64,000 nt of DNA from Mucilaginibacter sp. JRF (GTDB taxonomy: Bacteria; Bacteroidota; Bacteroidia; Sphingobacteriales; Sphingobacteriaceae). Numbering within the stretch: the first letter of the stretch is position 1; every line of letters begins with the position of its first letter. Location: the NCBI RefSeq assembly GCF_015223065.1, contig NZ_JADFBY010000007.1, forward strand, positions 146,606-210,605, read 5' to 3'. Both the position numbers and the translations under genes were made by a program. Positions 42,278 through 50,548 of this stretch are shown here, piece by piece. The notes beneath the pieces are model-generated. The model was not told the DNA's origin and searched no databases. It was given only the letters and a program-made list of their open reading frames with translations.

Positions 42278-43534
42278 ATGGAGTTTAAAAGAGTAGTAGT
42301 AACCGGGCTTGGAGCACTTACTCCGATTGGTAATAACGTTGCAGAGTACTGGAACGGTTTGATCAATGGGGTAAGTGGCGCTGCCTTGATAAAGGGTTTT
42401 GATGCCACGCATTTCAAAACCAAGTTCGCCTGTGAAGTTAAAGGCTTTGATGCCGATGCTTTTCTGGGCCGTAAAGACGCGCGTAAGCTCGACCCTTTTG
42501 TACAGTATGCACTTTTCTCGACCGAAGAAGCGGTTAAGGATGCTGACCTGAACTTCGAAAAACTGGATACTAACCGTATCGGTGTTATTTGGGGATCGGG
42601 CATTGGCGGCCTTAAAACCTTTTTGGATGAGGTAAGCAGCTTTGCCAAAGGCGATGGTACACCGCGCTTTAACCCGTTCTTCATCCCAAAGATGATTGCG
42701 GACATTGCACCTGGCCACATTTCAATAAAATACGGCCTGAGAGGTCCTAACTTCTCAACCGTATCAGCCTGTGCTTCATCAAATAACTCGTTAATTGATG
42801 CCTTTAACTACATCCGCCTGGGTAAGGCTGATATGTTTATAACCGGCGGATCAGAAGCGATTATTAATGAGGCCGGTATTGGTGGCTTTAATGCTATGCA
42901 CGCCCTCTCAACCCGTAATGATGATCCTGCAACCGCATCAAGGCCGTTTGACCTTGACCGCGACGGCTTTGTGGCCGGCGAGGGCGCAGGTACCATTATT
43001 TTGGAGGAGCTGGAGCATGCACTGGCACGTGGCGCAAAAATATATGCTGAAATGGTAGGCGGCGGCATGAGTGCCGATGCATACCACATGACGGCCCCAC
43101 ACCCTGAAGGTTTAGGCGCTGCCCGTGTAATGATAGCGGCGCTTGAAGATGCAGGAATGACCCCGGCCGATATTGATTACGTAAACGTGCATGGTACATC
43201 AACCCCGATTGGTGACCCGCAGGAGATCAAAGCCATTAAGGATACTTATGGCGAAGATGTTTACCGTATCAACATCAGCTCAACCAAATCAATGACAGGG
43301 CACTTATTGGGTGCTGCCGGTGCTGTTGAGGCTATCGCTTCAATATTAGCGCTTAAAAACGGTATCATCCCGCCAACCATCAACCACTTTACTGATGATC
43401 CGGCGTTTGACTCTCGCATTAACTTTACCTTTAACACCGCACAAAAACGCGAAGGCATGAGGGCGGTACAAAGTAATGGTTTTGGTTTTGGTGGCCATAA
43501 CGCATCTGTTATATTTAAAAAGTACGAAGACTAA
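42278..43534 (+). CDS. fabF: Beta-ketoacyl-ACP synthase II
   Basis: A 418-residue condensing enzyme that extends acyl-ACP with malonyl-ACP. The catalytic triad is visible: Cys165 (SACASSNNSL), His305 (NVHGTSTPIGD) and His342 (KSMTGHLLGAAG). It has a normal C-terminus with GFGFGGHNASVIF. It lies between acpP and rnc, a conserved order. Confidence 0.98.
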   Translation: MEFKRVVVTGLGALTPIGNNVAEYWNGLINGVSGAALIKGFDATHFKTKFACEVKGFDADAFLGRKDARKLDPFVQYALFSTEEAVKDADLNFEKLDTNRIGVIWGSGIGGLKTFLDEVSSFAKGDGTPRFNPFFIPKMIADIAPGHISIKYGLRGPNFSTVSACASSNNSLIDAFNYIRLGKADMFITGGSEAIINEAGIGGFNAMHALSTRNDDPATASRPFDLDRDGFVAGEGAGTIILEELEHALARGAKIYAEMVGGGMSADAYHMTAPHPEGLGAARVMIAALEDAGMTPADIDYVNVHGTSTPIGDPQEIKAIKDTYGEDVYRINISSTKSMTGHLLGAAGAVEAIASILALKNGIIPPTINHFTDDPAFDSRINFTFNTAQKREGMRAVQSNGFGFGGHNASVIFKKYED

Positions 43535-43543
43535 AGTATTTGA

Positions 43544-44269
43544 ATGCCTATAAATCGGTTTTATAAGCTTTATCTATCGCCTAACAGAAAATACGTTAAA
43601 ATTTTAAAGAACTTGCTCGGCTTCGTGCCGGGCAATTTGTCTTTATACCGTATGGCTTTCCGGCACAAGTCGGTAGCTCAAAATGTTAAAAATGGCGTAA
43701 AGAACAGCAACGAACGTTTGGAGTTTCTGGGTGATGCTGTATTGGGTAGCGTTGTAGCCGAGGTGCTTTTTAAATTATACCCTTATAAGGACGAAGGTTT
43801 CCTGACGGAATTGCGTTCAAAAATTGTTAGTCGTGTTAACCTTAACCAGTTGGGCCGCAAGCTTGGCTTTGAGCAATTGGTGGAGTATGATACCCGTATA
43901 TTTAGTTCGGGCAGGCAGGGCTCGCTGCTTGGCGATGCCTTTGAGGCGCTTATTGGTGCCGTGTACCTTGATAAGGGATACGAGTTTACCAAGAGCTTTT
44001 TGATCAACCACATTATCAAATCGCACATTGACATCCATACGCTGGAGATGACCGAAACCAACTTCAAAAGTAAGTTGATTGAGTGGTGCCAGCGTCATGG
44101 TAAGGATATCAGCTTTGATCTGATCAGCAATCAGGAGGGTGAAAGCACCAAGCTTTTCACCATACAAACCGTTGTTGATGGCGAGCCATTAGGCTTGGGC
44201 AAGGAGTTCAGTAAAAAGAACGCCGAAAAGCTCTCTGCCGAAAAAGCCTGCGAAGCATTGGGTATCTGA
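43544..44269 (+). CDS. rnc: Ribonuclease III
   Basis: A 241-residue double-strand-specific endoribonuclease involved in rRNA and mRNA processing. The signature NERLEFLGDAVLGSVVAE holds the metal-binding acidic residues. GDAFEALIGAVYLDKGY holds the second set. The dsRNA-binding domain occupies the last 75 residues (ESTKLFTIQTVVDGEPLGLGKEFSKKNAEKLSAEKA). An N-terminal extension of about 20 residues precedes the usual start. It lies 9 nt after fabF. Confidence 0.96.
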   Translation: MPINRFYKLYLSPNRKYVKILKNLLGFVPGNLSLYRMAFRHKSVAQNVKNGVKNSNERLEFLGDAVLGSVVAEVLFKLYPYKDEGFLTELRSKIVSRVNLNQLGRKLGFEQLVEYDTRIFSSGRQGSLLGDAFEALIGAVYLDKGYEFTKSFLINHIIKSHIDIHTLEMTETNFKSKLIEWCQRHGKDISFDLISNQEGESTKLFTIQTVVDGEPLGLGKEFSKKNAEKLSAEKACEALGI

Positions 44270-44286
44270 TCGTTCCGGAAAATTTA

Positions 44287-45042
44287 TTAGTTTCTTCTCG
44301 CTGTATCAGCAGGTTTAACTTGGAATGGGTTAACCCTAAGTGGGTCTTTATTGACTTTATAGTATTGGTACTGGCGTTTTACGCGTTTTATCAATTCATA
44401 GTCGTTCCACACACGTATATCCTCGTACGAGGGCATGTAGTAATTAATGAATTTACCTGCTTCTTCATCATTAATATTTAGTGTGCGCTTAACAAATTCC
44501 ACATTGTAGCGGCGGTTTATCTCATTTTGTTCCAGTTCGGCCTTGGTAAATTTAGCGAAGCGCCTGGCCCGCCCCGGTGTTTTGCCAAACAACTCGTACA
44601 AACCGGTAATAGGCGACATCAGGAACAGCAATGCCGGAGGCTTTCCATCAAAAAAAGAACCCTGCCCGCGGTAATCACGCATAACTTCGCCCAACTCCTG
44701 TTGTTTGGTGGTGCCTTTTATTTTTACTTCTTCCAGTTCGGTGCTTGTCATCAGGCGCATATAAATGGCCATTTCTTTTTGGCTGCCTACTACATGGCGC
44801 AGGTCGGCATACTCGCTTTTATCAAATAACAGGGTATCACCGGGGTTAGCTTTTATGGTAAATATGCCCAGCTCATCGCTCATCATAACGGTATTGGTGC
44901 GCAGGTTGGTAACCACCACCTGAGCAATGCGGGTAGAGGTATTGATGCGGTAAATAATGCCTTGTACAGTGTTTTGCTGCGCTTTAGTGGTAAAGGCCAG
45001 CAGGCATAATATGATATATGATAAGTGTTTTTTGATGCTCAT
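44287..45042 (-). CDS. Secreted protein with a carboxypeptidase-regulatory-like domain
   Basis: A 251-residue protein with a signal peptide (LSYIILCLLAFTTKAQ). Residues about 22-105 resemble the CarboxypepD_reg-like beta-sandwich found at the N-terminus of TonB-dependent receptors (VQGIIYRINTSTRIAQVVVTN ... GIFTIKANPGDTLLF). The remaining half is helical and basic (KTPGRARRFAKFTKAELEQNE) and of unknown role. It is convergent with rnc. Confidence 0.65.
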   Translation of the reverse strand: MSIKKHLSYIILCLLAFTTKAQQNTVQGIIYRINTSTRIAQVVVTNLRTNTVMMSDELGIFTIKANPGDTLLFDKSEYADLRHVVGSQKEMAIYMRLMTSTELEEVKIKGTTKQQELGEVMRDYRGQGSFFDGKPPALLFLMSPITGLYELFGKTPGRARRFAKFTKAELEQNEINRRYNVEFVKRTLNINDEEAGKFINYYMPSYEDIRVWNDYELIKRVKRQYQYYKVNKDPLRVNPFQVKPADTARRN

Positions 45043-45145
45043 TAACTGATGTATATATCAACGGTAAACATAGCCATAGTATTTTGCATGCAGATGCTAA
45101 AAAGTGTTAAAGCGGTTATTAGCAGGAAAAAGCATATCTTTGCGC

Positions 45146-46021
45146 ATGATAAAATCCATGACAGGGTATGGAATAGCCAGTGTTGATTCGGGCGGCACAA
45201 AATATACCGTCGAGATCAAATCCCTGAACAGTAAATTCCTCGAACTATCATTACGTTTACCAAAAATGTTTGCTGAAAAAGAGTTTCAGCTACGTAACGA
45301 TTGCAGCAAAAGCGTTGAGCGCGGCAAGGTAAACCTAAGCATTAATGTAGAGCAAACCAGCGCTACCGTAAAGGCGGCAGGTATTGATAACGATCTGTTA
45401 AAGCATTACTACCAGCAACTTAAAAATGTAAGTGCAGAGCTGGGTGAGCCATCAGGCAATCTGCTGCAACTGGCGCTTACCTTGCCCGAGGTAGTAAAAT
45501 ATAACGAAGAAACCGTATCTGAAGAAGAATGGAAAACGGTTGAAAAAGCCTTTAAACAGGCTTTGGATGGTTTCCAGCAATTCCGTAAGGATGAGGGCGG
45601 CGTACTTGAAAAAGATGTTAAGCAACGCATCGGTACAATATTAGATAACCTAAAAGCTGTTGAGGCGGAAGACCCTAAACGTGTGCCAGTTATCCGCGAG
45701 CGTTTGAACCAGTTTTTGGCAGATGCTGCCGGTGTTGAGATAATTGACCATAACCGCTTTGAGCAGGAACTGATCTATTACATTGATAAGCTTGATATTA
45801 CCGAAGAAAAAACAAGGTTGAAAAGCCATTGCGACTACTTTTTGCAAACCCTGGCTGCCGACGATGCAAGCGGTAAAAAACTGGGCTTTATCACGCAGGA
45901 GATCGGTCGTGAAATAAACACCATCGGCTCAAAAGCGAACGATGCCAACATACAAAAATTGGTAGTAGGCATGAAAGAGGAGCTCGAAAAAATTAAAGAA
46001 CAATTACTAAACGTATTATAG
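45146..46021 (+). CDS. yicC: YicC-family endoribonuclease
   Basis: 291 residues from ATG 45146, giving the family start MIKSMTGYG; a GTG 14 codons earlier is less likely. It shows the YicC_N pattern (IKSLNSKFLELSLRLPKMF) and the C-terminal DUF1732 domain ending IGSKANDANIQKLVVGMKEELEKIKEQLLNVL. Members are reported to cleave RNA. It is commonly next to gmk, as here. TATCTTTG at 45135-45142 looks like a -7 box but lies only 3 nt before the ATG. Confidence 0.9.
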   Translation: MIKSMTGYGIASVDSGGTKYTVEIKSLNSKFLELSLRLPKMFAEKEFQLRNDCSKSVERGKVNLSINVEQTSATVKAAGIDNDLLKHYYQQLKNVSAELGEPSGNLLQLALTLPEVVKYNEETVSEEEWKTVEKAFKQALDGFQQFRKDEGGVLEKDVKQRIGTILDNLKAVEAEDPKRVPVIRERLNQFLADAAGVEIIDHNRFEQELIYYIDKLDITEEKTRLKSHCDYFLQTLAADDASGKKLGFITQEIGREINTIGSKANDANIQKLVVGMKEELEKIKEQLLNVL

Positions 46022-46024
46022 TCA

Positions 46025-46121
46025 TTTTGGTGAGTAGTCATTGGTGAGTAGTCATTTGAATAGTTATTAACTAATTACACTGACCACTGACTACTGACCA
46101 CTCACTATCTGACCACTGACC
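46025..46121. repeat. Short-unit spacer repeat before gmk
   Basis: GGTGAGTAGTCATT is repeated twice (46029-46058) and then ACTGACCACTGACTACTGAC-type units follow (46078-46119). The two halves can pair imperfectly. The array ends at the gmk start codon. Related to 22828-22951. Confidence 0.7.
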
Positions 46122-46123
46122 CC

Positions 46124-46690
46124 ATGGAAGGTAAACTCATTATATTCTCCGCGCCATCCGGAGCAGGTAAAACTACTATAGTTCATCACCTGCTGGGTAA
46201 AATGCCAGAGCTTGAATTTTCAATTTCGGCCACCACAAGGCAACCCCGCGGTACCGAAACACACGGCGAAGATTATTACTTCATCAGCAAAGAGGAGTTT
46301 TTGCACCTTATCGCCAAAAAATATTTTGTGGAGTTTGAAGAAGTATACACCGGTACTTTTTATGGTACGCTGCGTACCGAGATTGAACGTATATGGAGCA
46401 AAGGCAAAACTGTAATATTTGATATTGATGTAGAGGGCGGTCTGCACCTTAAGCGCAAGTATGCCGATCAGGCCCTGGCCATATTTGTACAGCCACCATC
46501 AATGGATGTGTTGAAGCAGCGCCTGAGCGGTCGTGGTACTGATAGCCAGGAAAAACTGAACGAGCGCTTCGCCAAAGCCGAAAAAGAACTAAGCTACGCG
46601 CCAAAATTTGATGTTATCCTCAAAAATTACGATCTTGATACAGCGTGTGCCGAGGCTGAGGAATTGGTGAGAAACTTTATTAACCCCTAA
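46124..46690 (+). CDS. gmk: Guanylate kinase
   Basis: A 188-residue enzyme that phosphorylates GMP to GDP. The P-loop SAPSGAGKTT lies at residues 9-18. The GMP-binding segment is SATTRQPRGTETHGEDYYFI, and the lid region includes RLSGRGTDSQEKLNERF. Length is slightly below the E. coli enzyme. The start codon directly follows the short-unit spacer repeat. Confidence 0.97.
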   Translation: MEGKLIIFSAPSGAGKTTIVHHLLGKMPELEFSISATTRQPRGTETHGEDYYFISKEEFLHLIAKKYFVEFEEVYTGTFYGTLRTEIERIWSKGKTVIFDIDVEGGLHLKRKYADQALAIFVQPPSMDVLKQRLSGRGTDSQEKLNERFAKAEKELSYAPKFDVILKNYDLDTACAEAEELVRNFINP

Positions 46691-46745
46691 CCCCTAAAGG
46701 GGAATAATATCTGGGGCCTAACTGAAAACTGCAAACCGCTAACGC

Positions 46746-47318
46746 ATGAAGATAGGCTTATTGTTCGGTTCATTTAACCCTATACATATAGGGCATTTAA
46801 TTATAGCTAATTACATGGCCAACCATACCCAGCTTGATAAGGTGTGGTTGATCGTGTCGCCCCAAAATCCGCTTAAAAAATATGGCGACCTGATCAATAT
46901 GTACGACAGGTTGGAGATGGCCAAACTGGCTACCGATAATTCAACATCTATAGAGGTAAACGATGTGGAGTTACGCCTGCCTCAGCCATCATATACCATT
47001 GATACGCTTACGCATCTTAAAGAGAAATATCCGCAGCACGAGTTCGCGCTTATAATGGGGTCTGATAATTTGATCTCACTGCCTAAGTGGAAGAATTATA
47101 AGCTCATTCTTCGCGATTACAGGATATATGTTTACCCGCGCCCCGGCTATGAAAATGCCGAACTGGCCTCGCATCCATCCGTAACCATAACCATGACACC
47201 GCTCATGGAGCTTTCGGCAACATTCATCCGCAAATCCATCGCCGAAAAAAAGAACGTACAGTATTTTGTGCCCGATGCCGTACTGGAGTTTATCCGTAAT
47301 AAAAACTTGTATAGTTAA
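46746..47318 (+). CDS. nadD: Nicotinate-nucleotide adenylyltransferase
   Basis: A 190-residue enzyme of NAD synthesis, transferring AMP to nicotinate mononucleotide. The nucleotidyl-transferase start GLLFGSFNPIHIGHLIIA carries His14 and His17. SPQNPLKK, MGSDNL and ELSATFIRKSIAEKKNV complete the family pattern. It lies 55 nt after gmk in the same direction. Confidence 0.96.
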   Translation: MKIGLLFGSFNPIHIGHLIIANYMANHTQLDKVWLIVSPQNPLKKYGDLINMYDRLEMAKLATDNSTSIEVNDVELRLPQPSYTIDTLTHLKEKYPQHEFALIMGSDNLISLPKWKNYKLILRDYRIYVYPRPGYENAELASHPSVTITMTPLMELSATFIRKSIAEKKNVQYFVPDAVLEFIRNKNLYS

Positions 47319-47348
47319 AAGCTGTATATTTATATAAAATGTATCGCG

Positions 47349-47528
47349 ATGCTTACTAAGGAGAAAGTTAAAGAGTTGGTAGATCACATGCCCGAGTCAT
47401 TCCAGGCAAATGAATTGATACATGAGATCATGCTATTGCAAAAGATAGAAGATGCTCAAGACCAGGCTAAGCGCGGAGAAACTTTAACCGAAGATGAGTT
47501 TGATAACGAGGTTGATTCGTGGCAATAA
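47349..47528 (+). CDS. Antitoxin of a RelE/ParE-type pair (small acidic protein)
   Basis: 59 codons: ATG at 47349-47351, TAA at 47526-47528. The product begins MLTKEKVKELVDHMPESF and is acidic (QAKRGETLTEDEFDNEVDSW). This resembles short antitoxins that precede RelE/ParE toxins in Bacteroidota, with a long helix and an acidic wrapping tail. No DNA-binding domain is obvious. It overlaps the broken toxin by 10 nt. It is intact, so it may be an orphan or still express. Confidence 0.7.
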   Translation: MLTKEKVKELVDHMPESFQANELIHEIMLLQKIEDAQDQAKRGETLTEDEFDNEVDSWQ

Positions 47529-47832
47529 AACTCATCTACACTAAAATATCTCTGAATGATCTGCGGGATATTTTAATTTCATAAAAAAGGATTCGCCATA
47601 CTACGCAAAAAATGAGGTTGACGATATTCGTACAGCCATCAGAAAACTCAAGTTAAACAGTTTATTGGGTAAGAGATTTGAAAGATCAGAGGATGATACT
47701 TTGCGCGAATTGATTTTTAAGAATTATCGTATCATCTACCAGATTATCTCTCCCGAACAAATTAACATTCTTTCCATCCATCACCACGCGCGTTCAATTA
47801 CCAATAACCCTGCTTTTAAGGATGATGATTAA
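47519..47832 (+). pseudogene. Frameshifted RelE/ParE-family toxin
   Basis: Starting at GTG 47519, the frame reads VAIKLIYTKISLNDLRDIL and stops at 47582-47584. The second frame continues FIKKDSPYYAKNEVDDIR ... LIFKNYRIIYQI ... HHHARS and ends at TAA 47830-47832. Inserting one G after 47575 (giving GAT) joins both into about 104 residues with the classical ParE pattern, DILDFI. The single missing base makes the toxin inactive unless it is a sequencing error or recoding site. It overlaps the antitoxin by 10 nt, as in functional pairs. Confidence 0.82.
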
Positions 47833-47849
47833 ATGGTAACTTTGCTATT

Positions 47850-48449
47850 GTGAGCGAGAAAACCATTTTAAAACTGCAACTGCCTACCGACCCGAACTGG
47901 GTAAAGAACGTAGTAGAAAGTAATATTGAAGAAATACTTACCGACCATGCTTTTTGCGAGCAAAAGGCCGCCAGCAATGCCATTACCCTGATCGTACAGA
48001 ATCCCAACTTGTCTGACCTGGTGCAGGAAATGGCTGCTTTAGTTCAGGAGGAGATGGATCACTTTAAGCGTGTGCACGATATTATTTTGGAGCGTGGCTA
48101 TATACTTGGTCGTGAGCGTAAGGATAATTATGTGAACGAGTTGGTTAAGTTTATGAAAAAGGGCGGCACCCGTAACGAGCAATTGATTGACCGACTGTTG
48201 TTTGCCGCTATGATAGAGGCTCGCAGTTGTGAGCGATTCAAAGTACTGTCAGAAAATATAAACGATAAGCAGCTTTCCGAATTTTATCATGAGTTGATGA
48301 TAAGCGAGGCTACACACTATGCCACGTTTATCCGCCTGGCTAAAAAATACACCGAAGGCATCGATATTGATAAGCGCTGGAAAGAGTTTTTAGATTATGA
48401 GGCCCAGGTAATTCAAAATTACGGCAAGGGCGAAACCATCCACGGGTAA
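47850..48449 (+). CDS. miaE: tRNA 2-methylthio-N6-isopentenyladenosine-37 hydroxylase MiaE
   Basis: 199 residues starting at GTG 47850. It is a ferritin-like di-iron enzyme hydroxylating the isopentenyl group of ms2i6A37 in tRNA. The iron ligands lie in EEMDHFKRVHD (ExxH), EARSCERF, and SEATHYATF (ExxH). Length and pattern agree with MiaE proteins of Bacteroidota. A non-ATG start is used because no ATG precedes the conserved N-terminus. Confidence 0.9.
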   Translation: MSEKTILKLQLPTDPNWVKNVVESNIEEILTDHAFCEQKAASNAITLIVQNPNLSDLVQEMAALVQEEMDHFKRVHDIILERGYILGRERKDNYVNELVKFMKKGGTRNEQLIDRLLFAAMIEARSCERFKVLSENINDKQLSEFYHELMISEATHYATFIRLAKKYTEGIDIDKRWKEFLDYEAQVIQNYGKGETIHG

Positions 48450-48513
48450 TTCGTCTGTACAAAGCGGGCAGTTATCGATACAATGTTACGTTGACAGTTA
48501 TAAATGCTTTGCT

Positions 48514-49761
48514 TTGAATATGCTTCGCTTTAAATCATCAGTAATTATAACACATATAGCGGGGTGGCTGTTATTCATGGCCTTCCCGCTGCTTTTTTTA
48601 AACAACCACGGGCAAAGCTCAAACAATTTCGCCTTGCTTGCATTGCCGCAGTATTGGTTGTTTTGCGGTACGTTCATCGCCCTTTTTTACATTAACGCTT
48701 ATTGGCTGCTGCCTTACTTTTTTTTAAGAAAGCGGTATTTTGATTATGGCATAGCCTTCGTGATACTGCTTAATGGCGTGTACTTTCTGCAACCTTTCGA
48801 CAGGTTACTACGCCGGTCAGAACAGGAATATAATAAATTACAGGCCGGGCAAAATACAATGGATAACGGAGGGCCGCGGGGAGGTTTTGGTCCGCCACCC
48901 GGTGGAATGCCACCGCAAAGGCCGGATAGCTTGATGCGTAAACAACCTGATGGTATGCCTATGCGCCCGGATAGTTTGATGGGGCCACCGCCGGATGGCG
49001 CTATGCCGCCGCCTCAACAGGGTAACATGCCGGGGCAGTTTCGCGATCCGGGTAAAAAACCGCCGCGCAGGCATATTGATAGTAACAGCCTTTTTATCTT
49101 CCTGATGATCATGGCGCTGAGTACGGCCATGCGGATAATCCAACAATGGCTGCTTACCGAACAACGCGCTGCCAGGGCCGAGGCGGATAAGGCCAGTGCT
49201 GAGCTATCGTTCCTGAAAGCGCAGATCAACCCACACTTTTTGTTCAATACGCTTAATAATATTTACTCTCTGGCTATCATGAACAGTGAACATACGGCGC
49301 AAAGCATCATGAAACTATCAAACATAATGCGCTATGTTACTGATGATGTAACGGCCGATTTTGTACCCCTGCAACACGAAATTGACTGTATAGCCGACTA
49401 CATCGAACTCCAAAAATTACGTGTAGGCCGAAATACGATGGTCAACTTTAAAGTAAACGGCAATACAAGCGCCAAAAAGATCACCCCATTAATGATGATG
49501 ACCTTTGTGGAAAATGTATTTAAATACGGGGTGAGCAAAAACATAGCATCGGCCATTGATATACGTGTTGATGTGAGCGATGCCTCAATCAATTTTTATT
49601 GCCGCAACCAAATTTTTGGTGAGGCTATAAAGGAGCAGCGCAAAGGTGTCGGCATTAAAAATACCAGGCAAAGGCTGGAGCATTTGTACCCCGGCAAGCA
49701 CCTGCTAACCATAACCGACCATGATGATTTTTATACCGTGAACCTCATAGTACAAAACTAA
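48514..49761 (+). CDS. LytS-type sensor histidine kinase with a Pro/Met/Gly-rich loop
   Basis: A 415-residue protein. Three transmembrane segments occupy about residues 9-95, then a loop of roughly 75 residues rich in Pro, Gly and Met. A fourth segment (FIFLMIMALSTAMRIIQQWLL) precedes the kinase domain of the His_kinase (PF06580) type. His241 in QINPHFLFNTLNNIYSLA is the presumed phospho-site, and GVGIKNTRQRLEHLYPG is the ATP-binding end. It is paired with a LytTR regulator 1 nt downstream. The loop repeats RPDSLM twice. Confidence 0.9.
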   Translation: MNMLRFKSSVIITHIAGWLLFMAFPLLFLNNHGQSSNNFALLALPQYWLFCGTFIALFYINAYWLLPYFFLRKRYFDYGIAFVILLNGVYFLQPFDRLLRRSEQEYNKLQAGQNTMDNGGPRGGFGPPPGGMPPQRPDSLMRKQPDGMPMRPDSLMGPPPDGAMPPPQQGNMPGQFRDPGKKPPRRHIDSNSLFIFLMIMALSTAMRIIQQWLLTEQRAARAEADKASAELSFLKAQINPHFLFNTLNNIYSLAIMNSEHTAQSIMKLSNIMRYVTDDVTADFVPLQHEIDCIADYIELQKLRVGRNTMVNFKVNGNTSAKKITPLMMMTFVENVFKYGVSKNIASAIDIRVDVSDASINFYCRNQIFGEAIKEQRKGVGIKNTRQRLEHLYPGKHLLTITDHDDFYTVNLIVQN

Positions 49762-49762
49762 T

Positions 49763-50455
49763 ATGCTGAAATGTATTGCCATTGATGATGAGCCGCTGGC
49801 GCTTACGCTGATCAATACTTATGTATCGCGCATACCATCGCTGCAAATGCTGCACACGTTTGAGAATGCCATTGCGGGTGCTGAATATCTGCGTACCAAT
49901 GAGGTCGACCTGCTTTTTATCGACATTAACATGCCCGATATTACCGGTATAGACCTGGTGCGATCACTGGAAAAGAAACCGATGGTGATATTTACCACGG
50001 CCTATAAAAACTTCGCTTATGAGGGTTTTGAGCTTGAAGCGATAGATTACTTATTAAAACCTATAGATTTTAACCGCTTTGCCAAAGCTGTTGATAAGGC
50101 TGTGGAATATCACGGCTATAAAAACAATGCAGGTACCCCGGCGCACGACGAAAGCATCTACGTTTACAGCGAATACCGCATGGTAAAGATCACCATTAGC
50201 GAGGTGGAATATCTGGAAAGCATGGAGGACTATGTAAAAATACACTTGGCTGATGGCAAAGTTATCCTCACCCTTATGCCCATGAAAAAGCTACTTGAAA
50301 AACTGCCTGCCGATAAATTTCGCCGTATACATCGCAGCTTCTCGGTAGCAGTAAACAAAGTAAGATCGATACAAGGGCGCAAGGTTTTTTTAAAGGATAT
50401 ATCGCTACCTATAAGTGATAGCCATGCTGATTTTATAAAGGAGTGGGCTAAGTAA
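49763..50455 (+). CDS. LytTR-family response regulator
   Basis: A 230-residue protein. The receiver has D8, D9 and phospho-acceptor D54 (LLFIDINMPDITG), with a Thr/Lys pattern in VIFTTAYKNF and YLLKPID. The LytTR DNA-binding domain covers residues 130-230 (YRMVKITISEVEYLESMEDYVKI ... FRRIHRSFSVAVNKV). It is cognate to the preceding kinase. The target is unknown. Confidence 0.94.
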   Translation: MLKCIAIDDEPLALTLINTYVSRIPSLQMLHTFENAIAGAEYLRTNEVDLLFIDINMPDITGIDLVRSLEKKPMVIFTTAYKNFAYEGFELEAIDYLLKPIDFNRFAKAVDKAVEYHGYKNNAGTPAHDESIYVYSEYRMVKITISEVEYLESMEDYVKIHLADGKVILTLMPMKKLLEKLPADKFRRIHRSFSVAVNKVRSIQGRKVFLKDISLPISDSHADFIKEWAK

Positions 50456-50491
50456 GACCCCTCCTAAATCCTCCCCGAAAGGGAGGAATTT
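50456..50491. repeat. GC-rich repeat family C, copy at 50.5 kb
   Basis: ACCCCTCCTAAATCCTCCCC followed by GAAAGGGAGGAATTT, almost identical to 26869-26904. It begins right after the response regulator stop, as the 26.9-kb copy does after the MutS-like gene. Confidence 0.7.
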
Positions 50492-50548
50492 ACTTGGTTA
50501 TAGTTCTTTAGAGGAAATTAGGAGCGGGCTAAGTAAAATTCGGGTGAT

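Noticed and set aside
45135..45142. TATCTTTG as a promoter for yicC
   Set aside because: The box ends 3 nt before the ATG and has no -33 partner; transcription would begin inside the gene, so it is probably chance.
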